A stretch of 64,000 bases of DNA. It comes from JAHECQ01 sp963775125. Lineage in GTDB: Bacteria > Actinomycetota > Acidimicrobiia > Acidimicrobiales > SZUA-35. Of the stretch, positions 38,256 through 48,900 are shown piece by piece. Position numbers and translations under genes: made by a program. Each line of letters starts with the position of its first letter. The first letter of the stretch is position 1. Below the pieces are notes generated by a model. It was given only the letters and a program-made list of their open reading frames with translations, had not been told where the DNA came from and searched no databases. The stretch is from NCBI GenBank assembly GCA_963775125.1, contig CAVZHQ010000006.1, forward strand, positions 124,001 through 188,000, in the 5' to 3' direction.

Positions 38256-38650
38256 GGGAGGAGTCCATCCTTCTTGTTTCCTACGGCGGTCACGATGGCT
38301 TGTGCTTCGTCTTTCAGCCACTTTCGATACCGGGCCTCCTCGGTCCACTTGGTAGCGAGGCCCCAGTTGGCACCGAAACCAGCGTCCGATGTCACCATCG
38401 CACCGAAGTCCTTTTCGAGGCCTGATTCTGTGAGGAGCTTCTTCAGATCATCGGTGTGGAGCCTGGTCACGAAGGCCTTGTCCGGCATGTGATGGGGGCG
38501 AAAAGACTTCGTGGCGGCAGCCTTCAACGCAAGCTCGAGTGCGTATCCCGACAAGTAATAGGCGCCAGACCACATTCTGACTCTCAGAAGCTCCTCCGCC
38601 TCCTTCAAACGAAGGTCAGCGAGAACTTTCAGGTTACCTGTGTCGGCCAT
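38234..38650 (-). CDS. HEPN-like domain protein
   Basis: A 138-residue, mainly helical protein. The segment KEAEELLRVRMWSGAYYLSGYALELALKAAATK matches the core of HEPN proteins (A-x-Y-L-x-G-Y-A-x-E-x-A-L-K), followed by LHTDDLKKLLTESG, another recurrent HEPN segment. The R-x4-6-H ribonuclease motif of toxic HEPNs is not evident, so it may be a non-catalytic member. It precedes and overlaps a basic partner of unknown family, an arrangement like toxin-antitoxin or small defence pairs. It sits between valS and the giant surface-protein gene, in a locally lower-GC patch. A helical DNA-binding role cannot be excluded. Confidence 0.6.
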   Translation of the reverse strand: MADTGNLKVLADLRLKEAEELLRVRMWSGAYYLSGYALELALKAAATKSFRPHHMPDKAFVTRLHTDDLKKLLTESGLEKDFGAMVTSDAGFGANWGLATKWTEEARYRKWLKDEAQAIVTAVGNKKDGLLPWIKIRW

Positions 38651-38828
38651 ATAGCCCCAGCTTCTCGCATGCCAGATCGTTCCGGACTGGCCGGAAGAAC
38701 GCCGTCACCGGATCCAAACAGACGACAACTTACATCTGAGCTGATCAGATCGACGCTCGTGGCACGCTATCCAGCGGAGTTCGGAAACGTCATTCGTCGC
38801 CTCGCAGAGCGTAAAGACCCAGCGGCGC

Positions 38829-40091
38829 TTACGTCTCGGTTCCGCGGCGACGGCGGAGCCGCATCAGGACCCAGCCGACCGCGACCAGGGCAAGGCCTGA
38901 GCCGGCGAGTGCTGCGGTCGATGCCCCCGTGAACGCGAGCGGGGACGTGAATCCCGAGCTCGAACCGCCACCGCTTGCCACCCGGAACAGTGGGATATCG
39001 CCGTTGAGGTTGATCTGGCCGGCGATCAGGGTGACCCGAACAGTGGTTGCTGTCGTTCCCCGCGGCAGCGACGAAGCGATCACTCGAACCTCGTAATCGC
39101 CGGAGGGAAGACCATCGATCAAGTACGTGCCATCGGCCCGGGTGGTCGTGGTCAGGGTCACGTCGTCTGCCGTGCCGAACACACCGTCGAAGCCGGCCCA
39201 GACGACCAGCACCTCGACACCGGGAACCCGATCCTCGTTGCTGTCGATGTTGCCGTCACGATCGGCGTCGATCCACACGACGTCGCCGAGCGAGGCGGTG
39301 CCCTCGTAACCCATGAGAGTGCGCGACGTGTTGTCGGGGGTGAGGGTGGCTGCCGCCCGCTGGTCGATGATCCCGTCGGGGTCGACGCTCTGGGTCAGGC
39401 CGTTCGGCATGGTGGCCGCAGTGACGACGATGCGGTAGTCGCCGGCAGGCAGGCCCGTGAGGCTCAGCCGGCCGCCGGTGTCGGTGACAATGCTCGTCGC
39501 CCAATCGTCGGCGTTACCGAAGATGCCATCGGCCCCAGCCCACTGCACGGTGACCGGAATGCGAGGGATACCCGGCTCCCAGCTGTCGGCGACGGCGTCC
39601 TGGTCGAAGTCGACCCAGAGCCTGTGCTCCAACGCACTCGTCCCTCGGAAGCCGATGTCGAAGCGGGTCTCCGCTCCGATGGTCACGAACGGAAGCCCGA
39701 CGCCGTCGAGCGTGCCATCGGTCTCGAAGGATTCGACGACACCGGCGGGCAGCGTCGAGGGGTCGAGGGTGACCCGGTAGCCGCTGGCCAGGAGGTCGGG
39801 GAAGATGTAGCCGCCGTCGGCATCGGTGGTGACGATGGCGGTGACGTCGTCGCCGTTGCCCAACACGCCGTCCGGGCCCGGATCGGTGAGGGTGAGGTCC
39901 ACCCCGGACAACCGAGGCTCGTTGGCATCGACCAGACCATCGGCATCGAGGTCGACCCAGAGCGTGCCGACGATGTCTCCGGGGCCGGTGACACCGGTCT
40001 GGAGGTCGGGCGACCGTTGGCCGGAGAGAAGCGTCAGATCGTGGGTGTCGGAGCCGGCGGTCACGGTCGTCGGGTCGACGTCCACCGCCAC
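38829..40091 (-). CDS. Giant surface protein, C-terminus with LAFTG cell-wall anchor (segment 7)
   Basis: Real frame begins near 40160; the first Met is at 40091 only by chance. Three SdrD-B-like domains (GTLWVDLDADGLVDANEPRL, HRLWVDFDQDAVADSWEPGI, DVVWIDADRDGNIDSNEDRV) lead into a Ser/Gly linker, the sorting signal LAFTG (36 residues from the end, 38925-38939), a hydrophobic segment (STAALAGSGLALVAVGWVLM) and a basic tail RLRRRRGTET. LAxTG is the motif of class E sortases in high-GC Actinobacteria, so this protein should be covalently attached to peptidoglycan. Confidence 0.85.
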   Translation of the reverse strand: MAVDVDPTTVTAGSDTHDLTLLSGQRSPDLQTGVTGPGDIVGTLWVDLDADGLVDANEPRLSGVDLTLTDPGPDGVLGNGDDVTAIVTTDADGGYIFPDLLASGYRVTLDPSTLPAGVVESFETDGTLDGVGLPFVTIGAETRFDIGFRGTSALEHRLWVDFDQDAVADSWEPGIPRIPVTVQWAGADGIFGNADDWATSIVTDTGGRLSLTGLPAGDYRIVVTAATMPNGLTQSVDPDGIIDQRAAATLTPDNTSRTLMGYEGTASLGDVVWIDADRDGNIDSNEDRVPGVEVLVVWAGFDGVFGTADDVTLTTTTRADGTYLIDGLPSGDYEVRVIASSLPRGTTATTVRVTLIAGQINLNGDIPLFRVASGGGSSSGFTSPLAFTGASTAALAGSGLALVAVGWVLMRLRRRRGTET

Positions 40092-41949
40092 CCGGTAGGC
40101 GCCGGGTACGAGGTCGCCGAAGGTGTAGGTGCCGTTGCCGGCGGTCGTGGTCGTGTCCGACGAGCACGTCGTCGGGCGAACCGAGGACGCCGTCCGGTCC
40201 GGGGCCGAACAGGCTGATGGTCACGTCGGGGATGCCGTCGTCCTCGGGGTCACGGACCCCGTTGCCGTTGACGTCGCTCCAGACCGTTCCGTCGATGGCC
40301 GCGGGTGCGAACCAACCGCTGTCCACGTTGGTCACGGTCGATCCCGAAACGTTCAGCAGAGGCGTGGTGGCCTGAGGTTGTCCGCCGGTCGAGGTGCCCG
40401 AGGCGGCAGCGTCGGAGTCGACGGTGTCTGAGCCGGCACTGTCTGAGCCGGCATCGGCCGTCGTGCTCACCGAACCGGTCGGAGCGGTGAAGCGGATCGA
40501 GTAGTCGCCGGGCCAGATGTCGCCGAAGTGATAGAGCCCGTCGGCGGCGGTGGTGACGCTGTCGATGACGACTCCCGTTGCGTCGAGGAGTTCGACGAGC
40601 ATGCCGGGCACGGGACCTTCGCCCGCTCCGCGAAGGCCGTCGGCGTCGACGTCGACCCACGCCAGACCATCGATGCTCGACATCGGGGCGTAGCCGACCG
40701 ATCCGGTGGCGGTTGCCACTCCCGCGACGACGCCGATCGACTGGACCTCGTTTGGCAGTCCATCGGTCCCGGTGGTGGACACCGAATGTCGGATCGGCAG
40801 GTTGCCGGGATAGTCGGTGTCGGTGGTGACTACCGAGACGGTTGCGGTTCCGGAGGGAACGGTGTTGGCGATCCAGTCGCCGTTTGCGTCGGTGCTCACG
40901 ACGATGATGGTGCCGTCGGCCGCCTGCACCGATACATCGACGTTGGCGAGGTCGGGTTCGCCTGCGTCCTGTACGGCGTCACCATCGGTATCGATGAACA
41001 GGTGACCGGTCAGGTCGCCCGCAGGACGCATGATGACGGTCTCAGAATCCGAATCGCCGTGGGTTCCCCCGATCGGATCGATTGCGGTCACGGTGGCAAC
41101 GTTGGTCACGTCGGCGGTCACGTTGTCCATGGTGCAGGTGTAGGTGTGGACCTCGCCGATGGCCAGGGCAGGGAGGACCACCTCACACGCCGGGGCGATG
41201 GGATCGTTGACGGTGACGTTGGTCAGCGGCGTCGCTCCGGCGTTCGAGACCGTGATGCTGAACACGATCGACTGGCCCTGGAGGACCGAGCCGGAACCGG
41301 CCACCTTGTCGATGGTCACGCCGGGCACGAGCACATTGACCGAGCCTGTGTCCGTGCTGCCAACCGTTCCGCCGGACGGCTCCGAGGCGGTGACCGAGGC
41401 GGTGTTCACGAAGTCGGCGGGCACGACGGGGATCGTGCAGGTGTAGATCTCGGTCACGCCAACGGGGATGAGGGCGAAGTTTCGATCGCACGACGGCACC
41501 AGTGGATCGACGACCTCGACGTCGGTCAGCGGGGTGTCGCCGATGTTTGCCACCTCGAAGGAGAAGGTGGCGGAGTCGCCCCGAACGACCGACTGGGCGT
41601 CGGGTGACTTGAGGAGGCGGATCTGGGGAGCGACCACGTCGACCGATGCGTCGTCGCTGTCGGAGTGCGGGTTGCCGATCGGATCGACCGCGGTGACCGT
41701 AGCGACGTTGGTCAGGTCGCCGCTGACGATGGTGGTACAGATGTGCTGGTCGCTGTCGCCGACGGCGAGCGAGCCGACGGTGAAGTCACAGTCGGGCACG
41801 AGCGGATCGGACACCTCGACATCGACGAGGTCGGTCTCGCCGCTGTTGGTGACCGTGAGCGTGAACGTGGCCGTCGCTCCGTTCAGCAGCGTCTGGAGAT
41901 CCGGGGTCTTCTGGATCTCGATGGCGGGAACGAGGACGCCAACGATCAA
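39514..41949 (-). CDS. Giant surface protein, last DUF11-like repeats and first SdrD-B domains (segment 6)
   Basis: Valid from 41949 to about 40160. Three DUF11-like units (starting IEIQKTPDLQTLL, IRLLKSPDAQSVV and VTIDKVAGSGSV) are followed by SdrD-B-like domains GHLFIDTDGDAVQDAGEPDL, GLAWVDVDADGLRGAGEG and GTVWSDVNGNGVRDPEDDGI, each opening with a D-x-D/N-x-D/N-x calcium-type loop. Between the second and third is a Ser/Asp/Ala-rich linker (DAGSDSAGSDTVDSDAA). Downstream of 40160 the frame is wrong. Confidence 0.78.
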   Translation of the reverse strand: MIVGVLVPAIEIQKTPDLQTLLNGATATFTLTVTNSGETDLVDVEVSDPLVPDCDFTVGSLAVGDSDQHICTTIVSGDLTNVATVTAVDPIGNPHSDSDDASVDVVAPQIRLLKSPDAQSVVRGDSATFSFEVANIGDTPLTDVEVVDPLVPSCDRNFALIPVGVTEIYTCTIPVVPADFVNTASVTASEPSGGTVGSTDTGSVNVLVPGVTIDKVAGSGSVLQGQSIVFSITVSNAGATPLTNVTVNDPIAPACEVVLPALAIGEVHTYTCTMDNVTADVTNVATVTAIDPIGGTHGDSDSETVIMRPAGDLTGHLFIDTDGDAVQDAGEPDLANVDVSVQAADGTIIVVSTDANGDWIANTVPSGTATVSVVTTDTDYPGNLPIRHSVSTTGTDGLPNEVQSIGVVAGVATATGSVGYAPMSSIDGLAWVDVDADGLRGAGEGPVPGMLVELLDATGVVIDSVTTAADGLYHFGDIWPGDYSIRFTAPTGSVSTTADAGSDSAGSDTVDSDAAASGTSTGGQPQATTPLLNVSGSTVTNVDSGWFAPAAIDGTVWSDVNGNGVRDPEDDGIPDVTISLFGPGPDGVLGSPDDVLVGHDHDRRQRHLHLRRPRTRRLPGGGGRRPDDRDRRLRHPRSDASLRPTVARPPDRCHRPRRHRRHALGRPRCRWSGRCQRASVVRGGPHPHRSGPGRRVGQRRRRHRHRHHRCRRRLHLPRPPGQRLPGHPRPLDAARRCRRILRDRWHARRRRASVRDHRSGDPLRHRLPRDECVGAQALGRLRPGRRRRQLGAGYPSHSGHRAVGWGRWHLR

Positions 41950-42638
41950 CGGGTCGCTCGTCGCTCACCTCGAGGCCGAGCGAATCCTCGCCCGAGACCG
42001 TCACGAGTTCGTTCACATCGACGGTGAGATCGATGAGTTGGCAGGTGATGGTGATCGACCCGCCGGCAGCCAGGGTCGTGGGGACGGGGTCGGTGCAGGT
42101 GAGGCCCGCCGGAATGACGAGGCTGACGTTGGACGAGAGGCGTGTCGCCGGAGTTGGTGATGGTGATGGGAACGTCGACGGTGCCGTGTTCGGTCACTTG
42201 AGCGACCGCTGGGTTCGCCGTGACGGTGATGGCGGGGGTGATCACATCCACCGAGGCGTCTGCTGCCGACGACCAATTGCCGCCGAGCGGATCGGTGGCG
42301 GTCACCGTGGCGATGTTGAGCACGTCGCCCGTGATACCGGCGAGCACGCAATCGAAGGTGACGGTCTGGCCGACGGCGAGGTTGCCGATGACGCGATCGC
42401 ACGTCGGCGTCACCGGATCGCTGACGGCCACGTTGGTGAGCGGCACGTCGCCGTTGTTGGAGACGGCGATGGTGAAGGTGATGTCATCGCCGACATGGCC
42501 GACCGGGGTTGCGGTGATCTTGGTGATCACCGGGCTTGGAGTGATCATCGCCACGTCCGCCGTGTCGCAGTCGGTATGGGTGCCGCCGAAGGAATCGAGA
42601 CCGGTGACGTCGGCGGTGTTGGTGAACGAGGCGATCAC
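41946..42638 (-). CDS. Giant surface protein, DUF11-like repeats (segment 5)
   Basis: Holds the end of one DUF11-like unit and two others (PVITKITATPVGHVG and ITVTANPAVAQV starts). Frame valid from 42638 to about 42145, after which the tail is out of frame. The preceding piece in another frame (42667-43104) carries the LAISKTPDFQTV unit. Confidence 0.65.
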   Translation of the reverse strand: MIASFTNTADVTGLDSFGGTHTDCDTADVAMITPSPVITKITATPVGHVGDDITFTIAVSNNGDVPLTNVAVSDPVTPTCDRVIGNLAVGQTVTFDCVLAGITGDVLNIATVTATDPLGGNWSSAADASVDVITPAITVTANPAVAQVTEHGTVDVPITITNSGDTPLVQRQPRHSGGPHLHRPRPHDPGCRRVDHHHLPTHRSHRRCERTRDGLGRGFARPRGERRATR

Positions 42639-42970
42639 GGTGGTGGTACAGGTAAGGGTGCGTGTCTCACCGGCGGGCAGGCTGGGAATGGTCGTGTTGC
42701 ATGCCGGTACCAGGGGGTCGGTGCACGATGACGTTGGTCATCTCGACAGCCGACTGGTTGATGACGGTGATCGTGAACTCGGCCGTCCCGTCACCGCGAC
42801 GGTCTGGAAGTCCGGCGTCTTGGAGATGGCGAGTGCCGGGGCCGAAACGGTGACGTCGGCCGATGCCGAGTCGCCGTGGCTCAGTCCGATGGGATCGGTC
42901 GCGGTGACGAGTTGCGACGTTGGTGAAGCCCGTAACGACATCGGTCTGATCACAGGTCCACGAAATCACC

Positions 42971-43954
42971 TCACCCGGCGCCATCGAGGCGATGACCCGA
43001 TCGCAGGTCGGTGTGCGGAGATCGGAGACGGTGACATCGGTCAGGACCGTCTCGCCCGTATTGGTGACCTCGATGTCGAACGTCGCCACGCCGCCAAAGG
43101 CCACGTCCTGGGTCGGCTGGTGACTTGGTGATGCTGATGCCGGGCACGAGGACGTTCACGTTGGCGGTGTCAGCAGCGGTGACCGTGCCGCCGAGCGGAT
43201 CGGTTGCGGTCACGTCGACGGTGGTCGGGAAGTCGACGTGACATCGGCGAGCTGGCACGGGATAGGAGAAGGTCTCGCCGGGTGCAAGCGATGGAATGGT
43301 CTGGGCGCATCCGGCGACCGTGGTGTTGGTGATGACCACACCGGTGAGGGTGGCGTCACCGTTGTTGACGACGGTCACGGTGAAGACCGCGGTGCCGTGT
43401 TCGGTGACCGTTTGGGTGTCAGGCGTGATGTCGATGCCGATCTGGGGTGCGATGACGTCGACCGAGGCGGTGTCGCTGTCGGTGTAGGCGGCGCCCAAGG
43501 GATCGAGGTCCGGTGACCTACAGCCGTATTCAGCAGGTCGGCAGATGAGGACCTCGCTGACGCACGTGTAGGCGTGGGTTGCCCCGACTGGGAGCGACCC
43601 GATCGTCAGGTCACACCCAGGGGCGGCCGGGTCGGACACGATGACACCGGAGAGGTCGGCCTCGCCGCTGTTGATGACGGTGATGGTGAAGGTGGCCGTG
43701 CCGCCGGTGACCACGAGCTGGGTCTCGGGCGTCTTCTGGACCTCGATCGCCGGGACGAGGACCGTCACGTTGGCCGAGTCGCTGGTCTGGATCGGCGTGT
43801 CGGCCAAGTCGAGCGCCGAGACCGTTGCGATGTTGACGAAGTCGGCCAGCACACCGGTGTGGGTGCACGAGAAGGCGACGGTGTCGCCTGGCTCGAGGAC
43901 GCCGATCGGTGCGGTCGCAGCTCGCCGTTGCGGGGTCGCTGATGGTGACGTCAT
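42971..43954 (-). CDS. Giant surface protein, DUF11-like repeats (segment 4)
   Basis: Contains parts of three DUF11-like units (IEVQKTPETQLV, IGIDITPDTQTV and ISITKSP starts), with shifts near 43525 and 43240 where the conserved C-terminal Cys strand (YTCVSE) is followed by nonsense and then resumes. It continues segment 3 directly after a shift near 43925. Confidence 0.65.
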   Translation of the reverse strand: MTSPSATPQRRAATAPIGVLEPGDTVAFSCTHTGVLADFVNIATVSALDLADTPIQTSDSANVTVLVPAIEVQKTPETQLVVTGGTATFTITVINSGEADLSGVIVSDPAAPGCDLTIGSLPVGATHAYTCVSEVLICRPAEYGCRSPDLDPLGAAYTDSDTASVDVIAPQIGIDITPDTQTVTEHGTAVFTVTVVNNGDATLTGVVITNTTVAGCAQTIPSLAPGETFSYPVPARRCHVDFPTTVDVTATDPLGGTVTAADTANVNVLVPGISITKSPADPGRGLWRRGDVRHRGHQYGRDGPDRCHRLRSPHTDLRSGHRLDGAG

Positions 43955-44474
43955 GCAGCTGGCTGTCGCCGGTATTCGAAACGGTCAGGGTGAAGGTGGC
44001 GTCTCCGTCGATGACGACGGCCTGGCCGGCCGGTGTCTTGGACAGCGAGATGCCCGGCACCACGACCTGAACGGCGGCGGAATCGGTGGCATCGACGAGG
44101 TTCCCGAGGCTGTCGGTTCCCTCGACCGTCGCCACGTTGGTGAACGAGGCGGTCAGACCGGTGGCCTCGCACGTGATCGATTCGGAGGCGCCGATGGCCA
44201 ACGACGCAAACGTCTGGTCGCAGTCGGGGACGAGCGGATCGAGCACGGTGACGTCAGTCAGGACCGAGTCGCCGGTGTTGGTCACCGTGATCTCGAATGA
44301 TGCCGTCCCGCCCGTGGTGACGATCGGGGTCGATGTCGTCTTGGCGATCGTCACCGCGGCTCGGACGATGTCGAGGCTGTGGGTGTCGGTCGCAGGAGTC
44401 ACGACGTCGCCGTCGGTGTCGGTGCCCGTCGCGGTCGCGGTGTTGACGAGCGGATCGGCATCGCTGCTGAGCAC
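43611..44474 (-). CDS. Giant surface protein, DUF11-like repeats (segment 3)
   Basis: Here the repeat type changes. The SGD loop disappears and each unit reads like a DUF11/TIGR01451 domain: ISLSKTPAGQ start, ATFTLTVSNTGDS, LTDVTVLDPLVPDC, then a Cys in ITCEA and NVATVEGTDSLGN. The Cys pair per unit could form a disulfide. Frame valid to about 43925. Confidence 0.7.
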   Translation of the reverse strand: MLSSDADPLVNTATATGTDTDGDVVTPATDTHSLDIVRAAVTIAKTTSTPIVTTGGTASFEITVTNTGDSVLTDVTVLDPLVPDCDQTFASLAIGASESITCEATGLTASFTNVATVEGTDSLGNLVDATDSAAVQVVVPGISLSKTPAGQAVVIDGDATFTLTVSNTGDSQLHDVTISDPATASCDRTDRRPRARRHRRLLVHPHRCAGRLRQHRNGLGARLGRHADPDQRLGQRDGPRPGDRGPEDARDPARGHRRHGHLHHHRHQQRRGRPLRCHRVRPGRPWV

Positions 44475-45971
44475 CGTGTAGGTCGGCAGCGAAGACCCAC
44501 GTCTCGCTTGCGTCGAGGAGGTTGTCGGCGTCGGTGTCGCCGGACTGATAGGTGGCCGGTACCGGCGATGTCGTCATCGACGGCGACGTTCGCGACCGAT
44601 GAGTCGTCAGAGGAGGCAGCGTGGCTCACGTCGAAGTAGTAGGTGACGGTGTCGCCGTCGGCCGCGGCACCGGGGCCGCTCTTAGCCACGTCGATGACCG
44701 GAGCGTGCTCGATGTCGGTGCTGTGCGTGTCGAGCGAGGTGACCGTCCGCCCGAGGAGGTCGACGGCGGTTGCCGTGGCCGTATTGACCAACGGATCGAC
44801 GACTCCCACGGTCACCAGGTAGGTCGCCTCGAAGACCCAGGTCTCTCCGGGCTGGAGTGATGCCGTCGGTGTTGGTGTCACCGGAGATGAGCGTGGCCCC
44901 GCCGGCAATGTTGTCCGACACCGCGACCGAGGTCGAGCGCCGAACCGTCACTGCCCGCGCCGTGGGAGACCTCGAAGCGGTAGGTGAGCGTCTGGCCGAT
45001 GGTGGCGGTCGCCGGACCGGACTTGGCGACGTTCAGCGACGCCCGGACGATGTCGGTGCTGTGGCTGTCGACTGCCGGCCGGGATCGGCAGGCCGCTACG
45101 CGTTCGTGCCCGAGACGGTGACGGTGTTGACCAGCGGATCGGCGTCCGAGCCCGTGATGATGTAGGCGGACGTCGAAGGTCCAGGTCTCCCCACCGTCGA
45201 GCTGGTTGTTGGTGTTGGTCGTCGCCGGAGACGAGAGGTGGCGGTACCGGCAACGTCGTCGATGACGGCGACCGACGACACGGGAGTGCCGTCGCTCGAC
45301 GGATCGTGGGTGACGACGAAGCTGTAGGTGACGGTCTGGCCGTCGGCGGCTTGGGCCGGCCCCGACTTCTCGACGGTCAGGACCGACTGGTGATCGATAT
45401 CGGTGGAATGGGAGTCGGTAGCGGTGACGATGACCCCGACCGAGGTGGTGCCGGTGGCGGTGGCGCAGCGTTGACGATGGGGTCGGCTTCGGTGCCGAGC
45501 ACGGTGTAGCCGGCGGTGAAGACCCACGTTTCGCCGCCGTCGAGCAGGTTGTCCCCATTGGCTGTCGCCGAAGGCGTAGGTTGCTGTTCCGACCACGTCG
45601 TCGGAGACACTGACCGCCGGAGATGGGAAGCCCGTCACTGGTCGCAGCGTGCGAGACGGCAAAGGAGTAGGTGATCGCCTCGCCGACGGCCGCAGCTGGC
45701 CGGGCCGCTCTTGACCACGCTCAGCGCGCTGGTGACGAGATCGGTGGTGTGGGCATCGATGGCCGGCGTGATCGGCTCGCCGTCGGCATCGTCGCCCGAC
45801 ACGGTGACGGTGTTGATCAGCGGGTCGGGATCGGAGACGGCGATCACGTAGTCGGCCGCGAAGTTCCACGCCTCGGACGATTCGAGGACACCGTCTCCGT
45901 CGTCGCCGTTCACATAGGTGGCAGCTCCGGCGATGTCGTCGGTCACTGCGATGCCTGATACCGGCGAGCCG
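44475..45971 (-). pseudogene. Giant surface protein, shattered stretch (about five repeats)
   Basis: About five more repeats can be recognised by eye (TYVNGDDGDGVLESSEAW near 45900, ANGDNLLDGGETW near 45540, NNQLDGGETW near 45200, LISGDTNTDG near 44880, TYQSGDTDADNLLDASETW near 44530), but the frame changes roughly every 100-200 bp. Short open pieces lie at 45635-45946, 45377-45610 and 44399-44908. Protein similarity to the intact repeats does not fall off, which argues against old decay. Confidence 0.6.
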
Positions 45972-48900
45972 TCACTGGGGGCAACGTGGGCGACGGCGAA
46001 GGAGTAGGTGACGGTCTGTCCGACGGCGGCCGCAGTAGGGCCGCGACTTGGTGACCGACAGCACCGGGTTGTAGTCGATGTCGAGGCTGTGGCTGTCGGC
46101 AGCCGAGACCGGGTCGCCGCCGCGGCTCGTCCCGGAGGCGGTGGCGATGTTGATCAGCGGATCGGGGTCCGAGGCGGCAACGGCTCGATCGGCGGAGTAG
46201 ACCCAGGTCTCCCCGGATTCGAGCAGCCCATCACCATCGTCACCGCTGACGTACGTTGCGTTACCGGCGATGTCGTCGGTGACGCTCACCGCTGACACGG
46301 CCGAGTCGTCGCTGCTGGCGGCGTGAGACACGTCGAAGATGTAGGTGATGGTTGCGCCGAGATCGGCCACCGCCGGACCCGATTTCACCACCTGGATGAT
46401 CGGGTCGAACCCGACCGCGAGGGAGTGGGTATCGGTCATCAGGAGGAGTTCTCCGTCGAGATCTCGCCCTCCGACGGTCGCGGTGTTGACCAACGGGTTC
46501 GGGTCCGTCGGCTGCACCACGTAGCTGTCGGTGAAGAACCACGTCTCACCGGACTCGAGCAGGCTGTCGCCGTCGTCGCCCGAGGTGTATCCGGCAGCAC
46601 CGGTGATGTCGTCGTCGACGTCGATCGAGCTGATCGGCGATCCATCCGACAGGGCGTCGTGGGACACCCCGTAGGTGTAGGTCACCGTGTCACCGACGTC
46701 GGCCGACGCCGGGCCCGTCTTGGCGACTGCGAGCACAGGTTGGTAGTCGACGCTGAGCGAGTGGGTGTCGGTAACGGTGAACGGCACGTTGTCACCGTCG
46801 GCGCCTTGGACGATGACGGTGTTCACGAGCGGGTCGGGATCGCCCGCGTCTACCACGTAGGTGACCGCGAAGACCCACACCTCACCTGCGTCCAATTCGT
46901 CGTCGGTGTCGGTGTCGCCCGACTGGTACGACGGCGTGTTGGTCACGTCGTCGGTGATGGTGATCGACGAGATGGGCGATCCGTCCGATCCAACGGAATG
47001 GCTGACCTCGTACTGGTAGGTCACGGTGTCACCGGTGGAAGCGGTAGCAGGACCGGTCTTGCTCACCTGCATGGTGGGCTCGAAGTCGATGTCGGTGACG
47101 TGGGTGTCCGTGCCGGTGATCGGGCTACCCCCGACATCGACGCCGGTCACGACGACCGTGTTGGACAACAGGTTGGGGTCATCGGCCTGCACGAGGTAGG
47201 TGCGGGAGAAGGTCCAGATCTCCCCGGCATCGAGCGATCCGTCGCTGTCGGTGTCGCCCGCCTGATAGGCGGCCAACCCGGCCACGTCATCAACCGCGGT
47301 GAGCAGGTTCACCGGCGAACCATCGCTGGTCGCGTCGTGGGAGACCGTGAAGGTGTAGGCGACGATCTCGCCCACCGCGGCGTCGGTCGGCCCGGACTTC
47401 ACGGTGTTGAGCACCGGATCGAAGCCGATGACGGCCGTGTGGCTGTCCTGGGCCGTGACCGGGTCGCCGTTCCCATCGTTGGCGGTGGCGGTGGCGATGT
47501 TCACCAACGAACTCGACGCAGTCGGCGGCACGACGTAGTCAGCCGCGAAGATCCACGTCTCGGTCTCCTGGAGGAGCCCGTCGTTGTTGGTGTCGCCGGA
47601 CACGTAGAGAGCGGCGCCGGCAAGGTCGTCGGCCACGGCCGGACTGGACACCGGCGAACCGTCGCTGTCTGCTGCGTGGCTCAGCGCGAACTCGAACGTG
47701 ATGGTCTGGCCGACGTCGGCCGAGGCCGGTCCGGACTTCTCGATGGCGATGGTGGGGGTGTAGTCGACCGAGGTGTCGTGGCTGTCGGTGGCGTTGACCG
47801 GGTTGCCGTCACGACTGGTTCCCGAGACGGTGACCGTGTTGGTGAGCGGGTCGGGGTCCGACGCGAGGACCGTGCGAGCGGCCTGATACACCCACTCCTC
47901 CCCGAGTTCGAGTGCCGAGTCGCCATCGTCGCCCGTGACGTAGGTGGCCGCACCGGCGACGTCGTCGAGGACGCTGACGGCCGAGACGGCCGACCCATCC
48001 GAGGTCGCATCGTGGGTGACTCGGAACGTGTACGTCACCGACTGGTCGACCGCGGCCGCGGCCAGGCCAGACTTGGCCACCGCCAAGACCGGGGAGTAGA
48101 CGACGTCGAGGCTGTGCGTGTCGGTGTCGCCCAGTGGGTCGCCGTCGGGATCGATGCCTTCGACGGTCGCAGTATTGAGGAGCGGGTCGGCTCCGTCGGT
48201 GGTGACCGAGTACGACGCAATGAAGGTCCAGGTCTCACCGGTCTCCAAGAGGCCGTCGCCGTCGTCGCCGGAGTCGTAGGACGCAGGCCCGACGATCGAG
48301 TCGTCGACGGTGATGCCGCTGACCGGCGAACCGTCTGAGGTGACGTCATGGCCGACCGCGAACGTGTAGTTGACCAGATCGCCAACGGACGCGGTTGCAG
48401 GACCGCTCTTGTCGACGGTGACGACGGGGGAGTGGTCGATGGCCAGCGCGTGCGAGTCGGTGTCCCCGAGCGAGTCACCTTCACGATCGTTGGCCGTGGC
48501 GGTTGCGATGTTCACCAGCGGTTCGGGGTCGGTGGCCGATACGACATGGCCCGCAGTGAAGATCCAGGTCTCCCCCAACTGCAGCAGGTTGTCACTGTTG
48601 GCGTCACCGGAGAGCAGCGTTGCGGGGCCGGCGACGTCGTCGGTGACCGCAAGCGTGTTCATCGGCGAGCCGTCCGATGTCGGGGCATGACGGACGGCGA
48701 AGGTGTAGGTGATCGAGTCACCCACCGAAGCGGTGGCCGGGCCGGTCTTCTCGATCTGGATGATCGGATTGAACGCAACGGCCAGACTGTGGGTGTCGGT
48801 GGCGGTCAGCGTTTGACCATCGAGGTCGGAGCCGTTTGCGGTCGCCGTGTTCACCAGCGGGTCGTTGTCGGAAGCCAGGACCGTGTGGGTGTCGCTGAAG

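Noticed and set aside
38234..38650. Naming the HEPN-like gene a toxin
   Set aside because: The R-x4-6-H ribonuclease motif is not visible and no recognised antitoxin family is adjacent, so only the fold is claimed.
38456..38932. A plus-strand gene of 158 codons between the HEPN gene and the giant gene
   Set aside because: It overlaps two supported minus-strand genes and has an Arg/Pro-rich translation without a domain.
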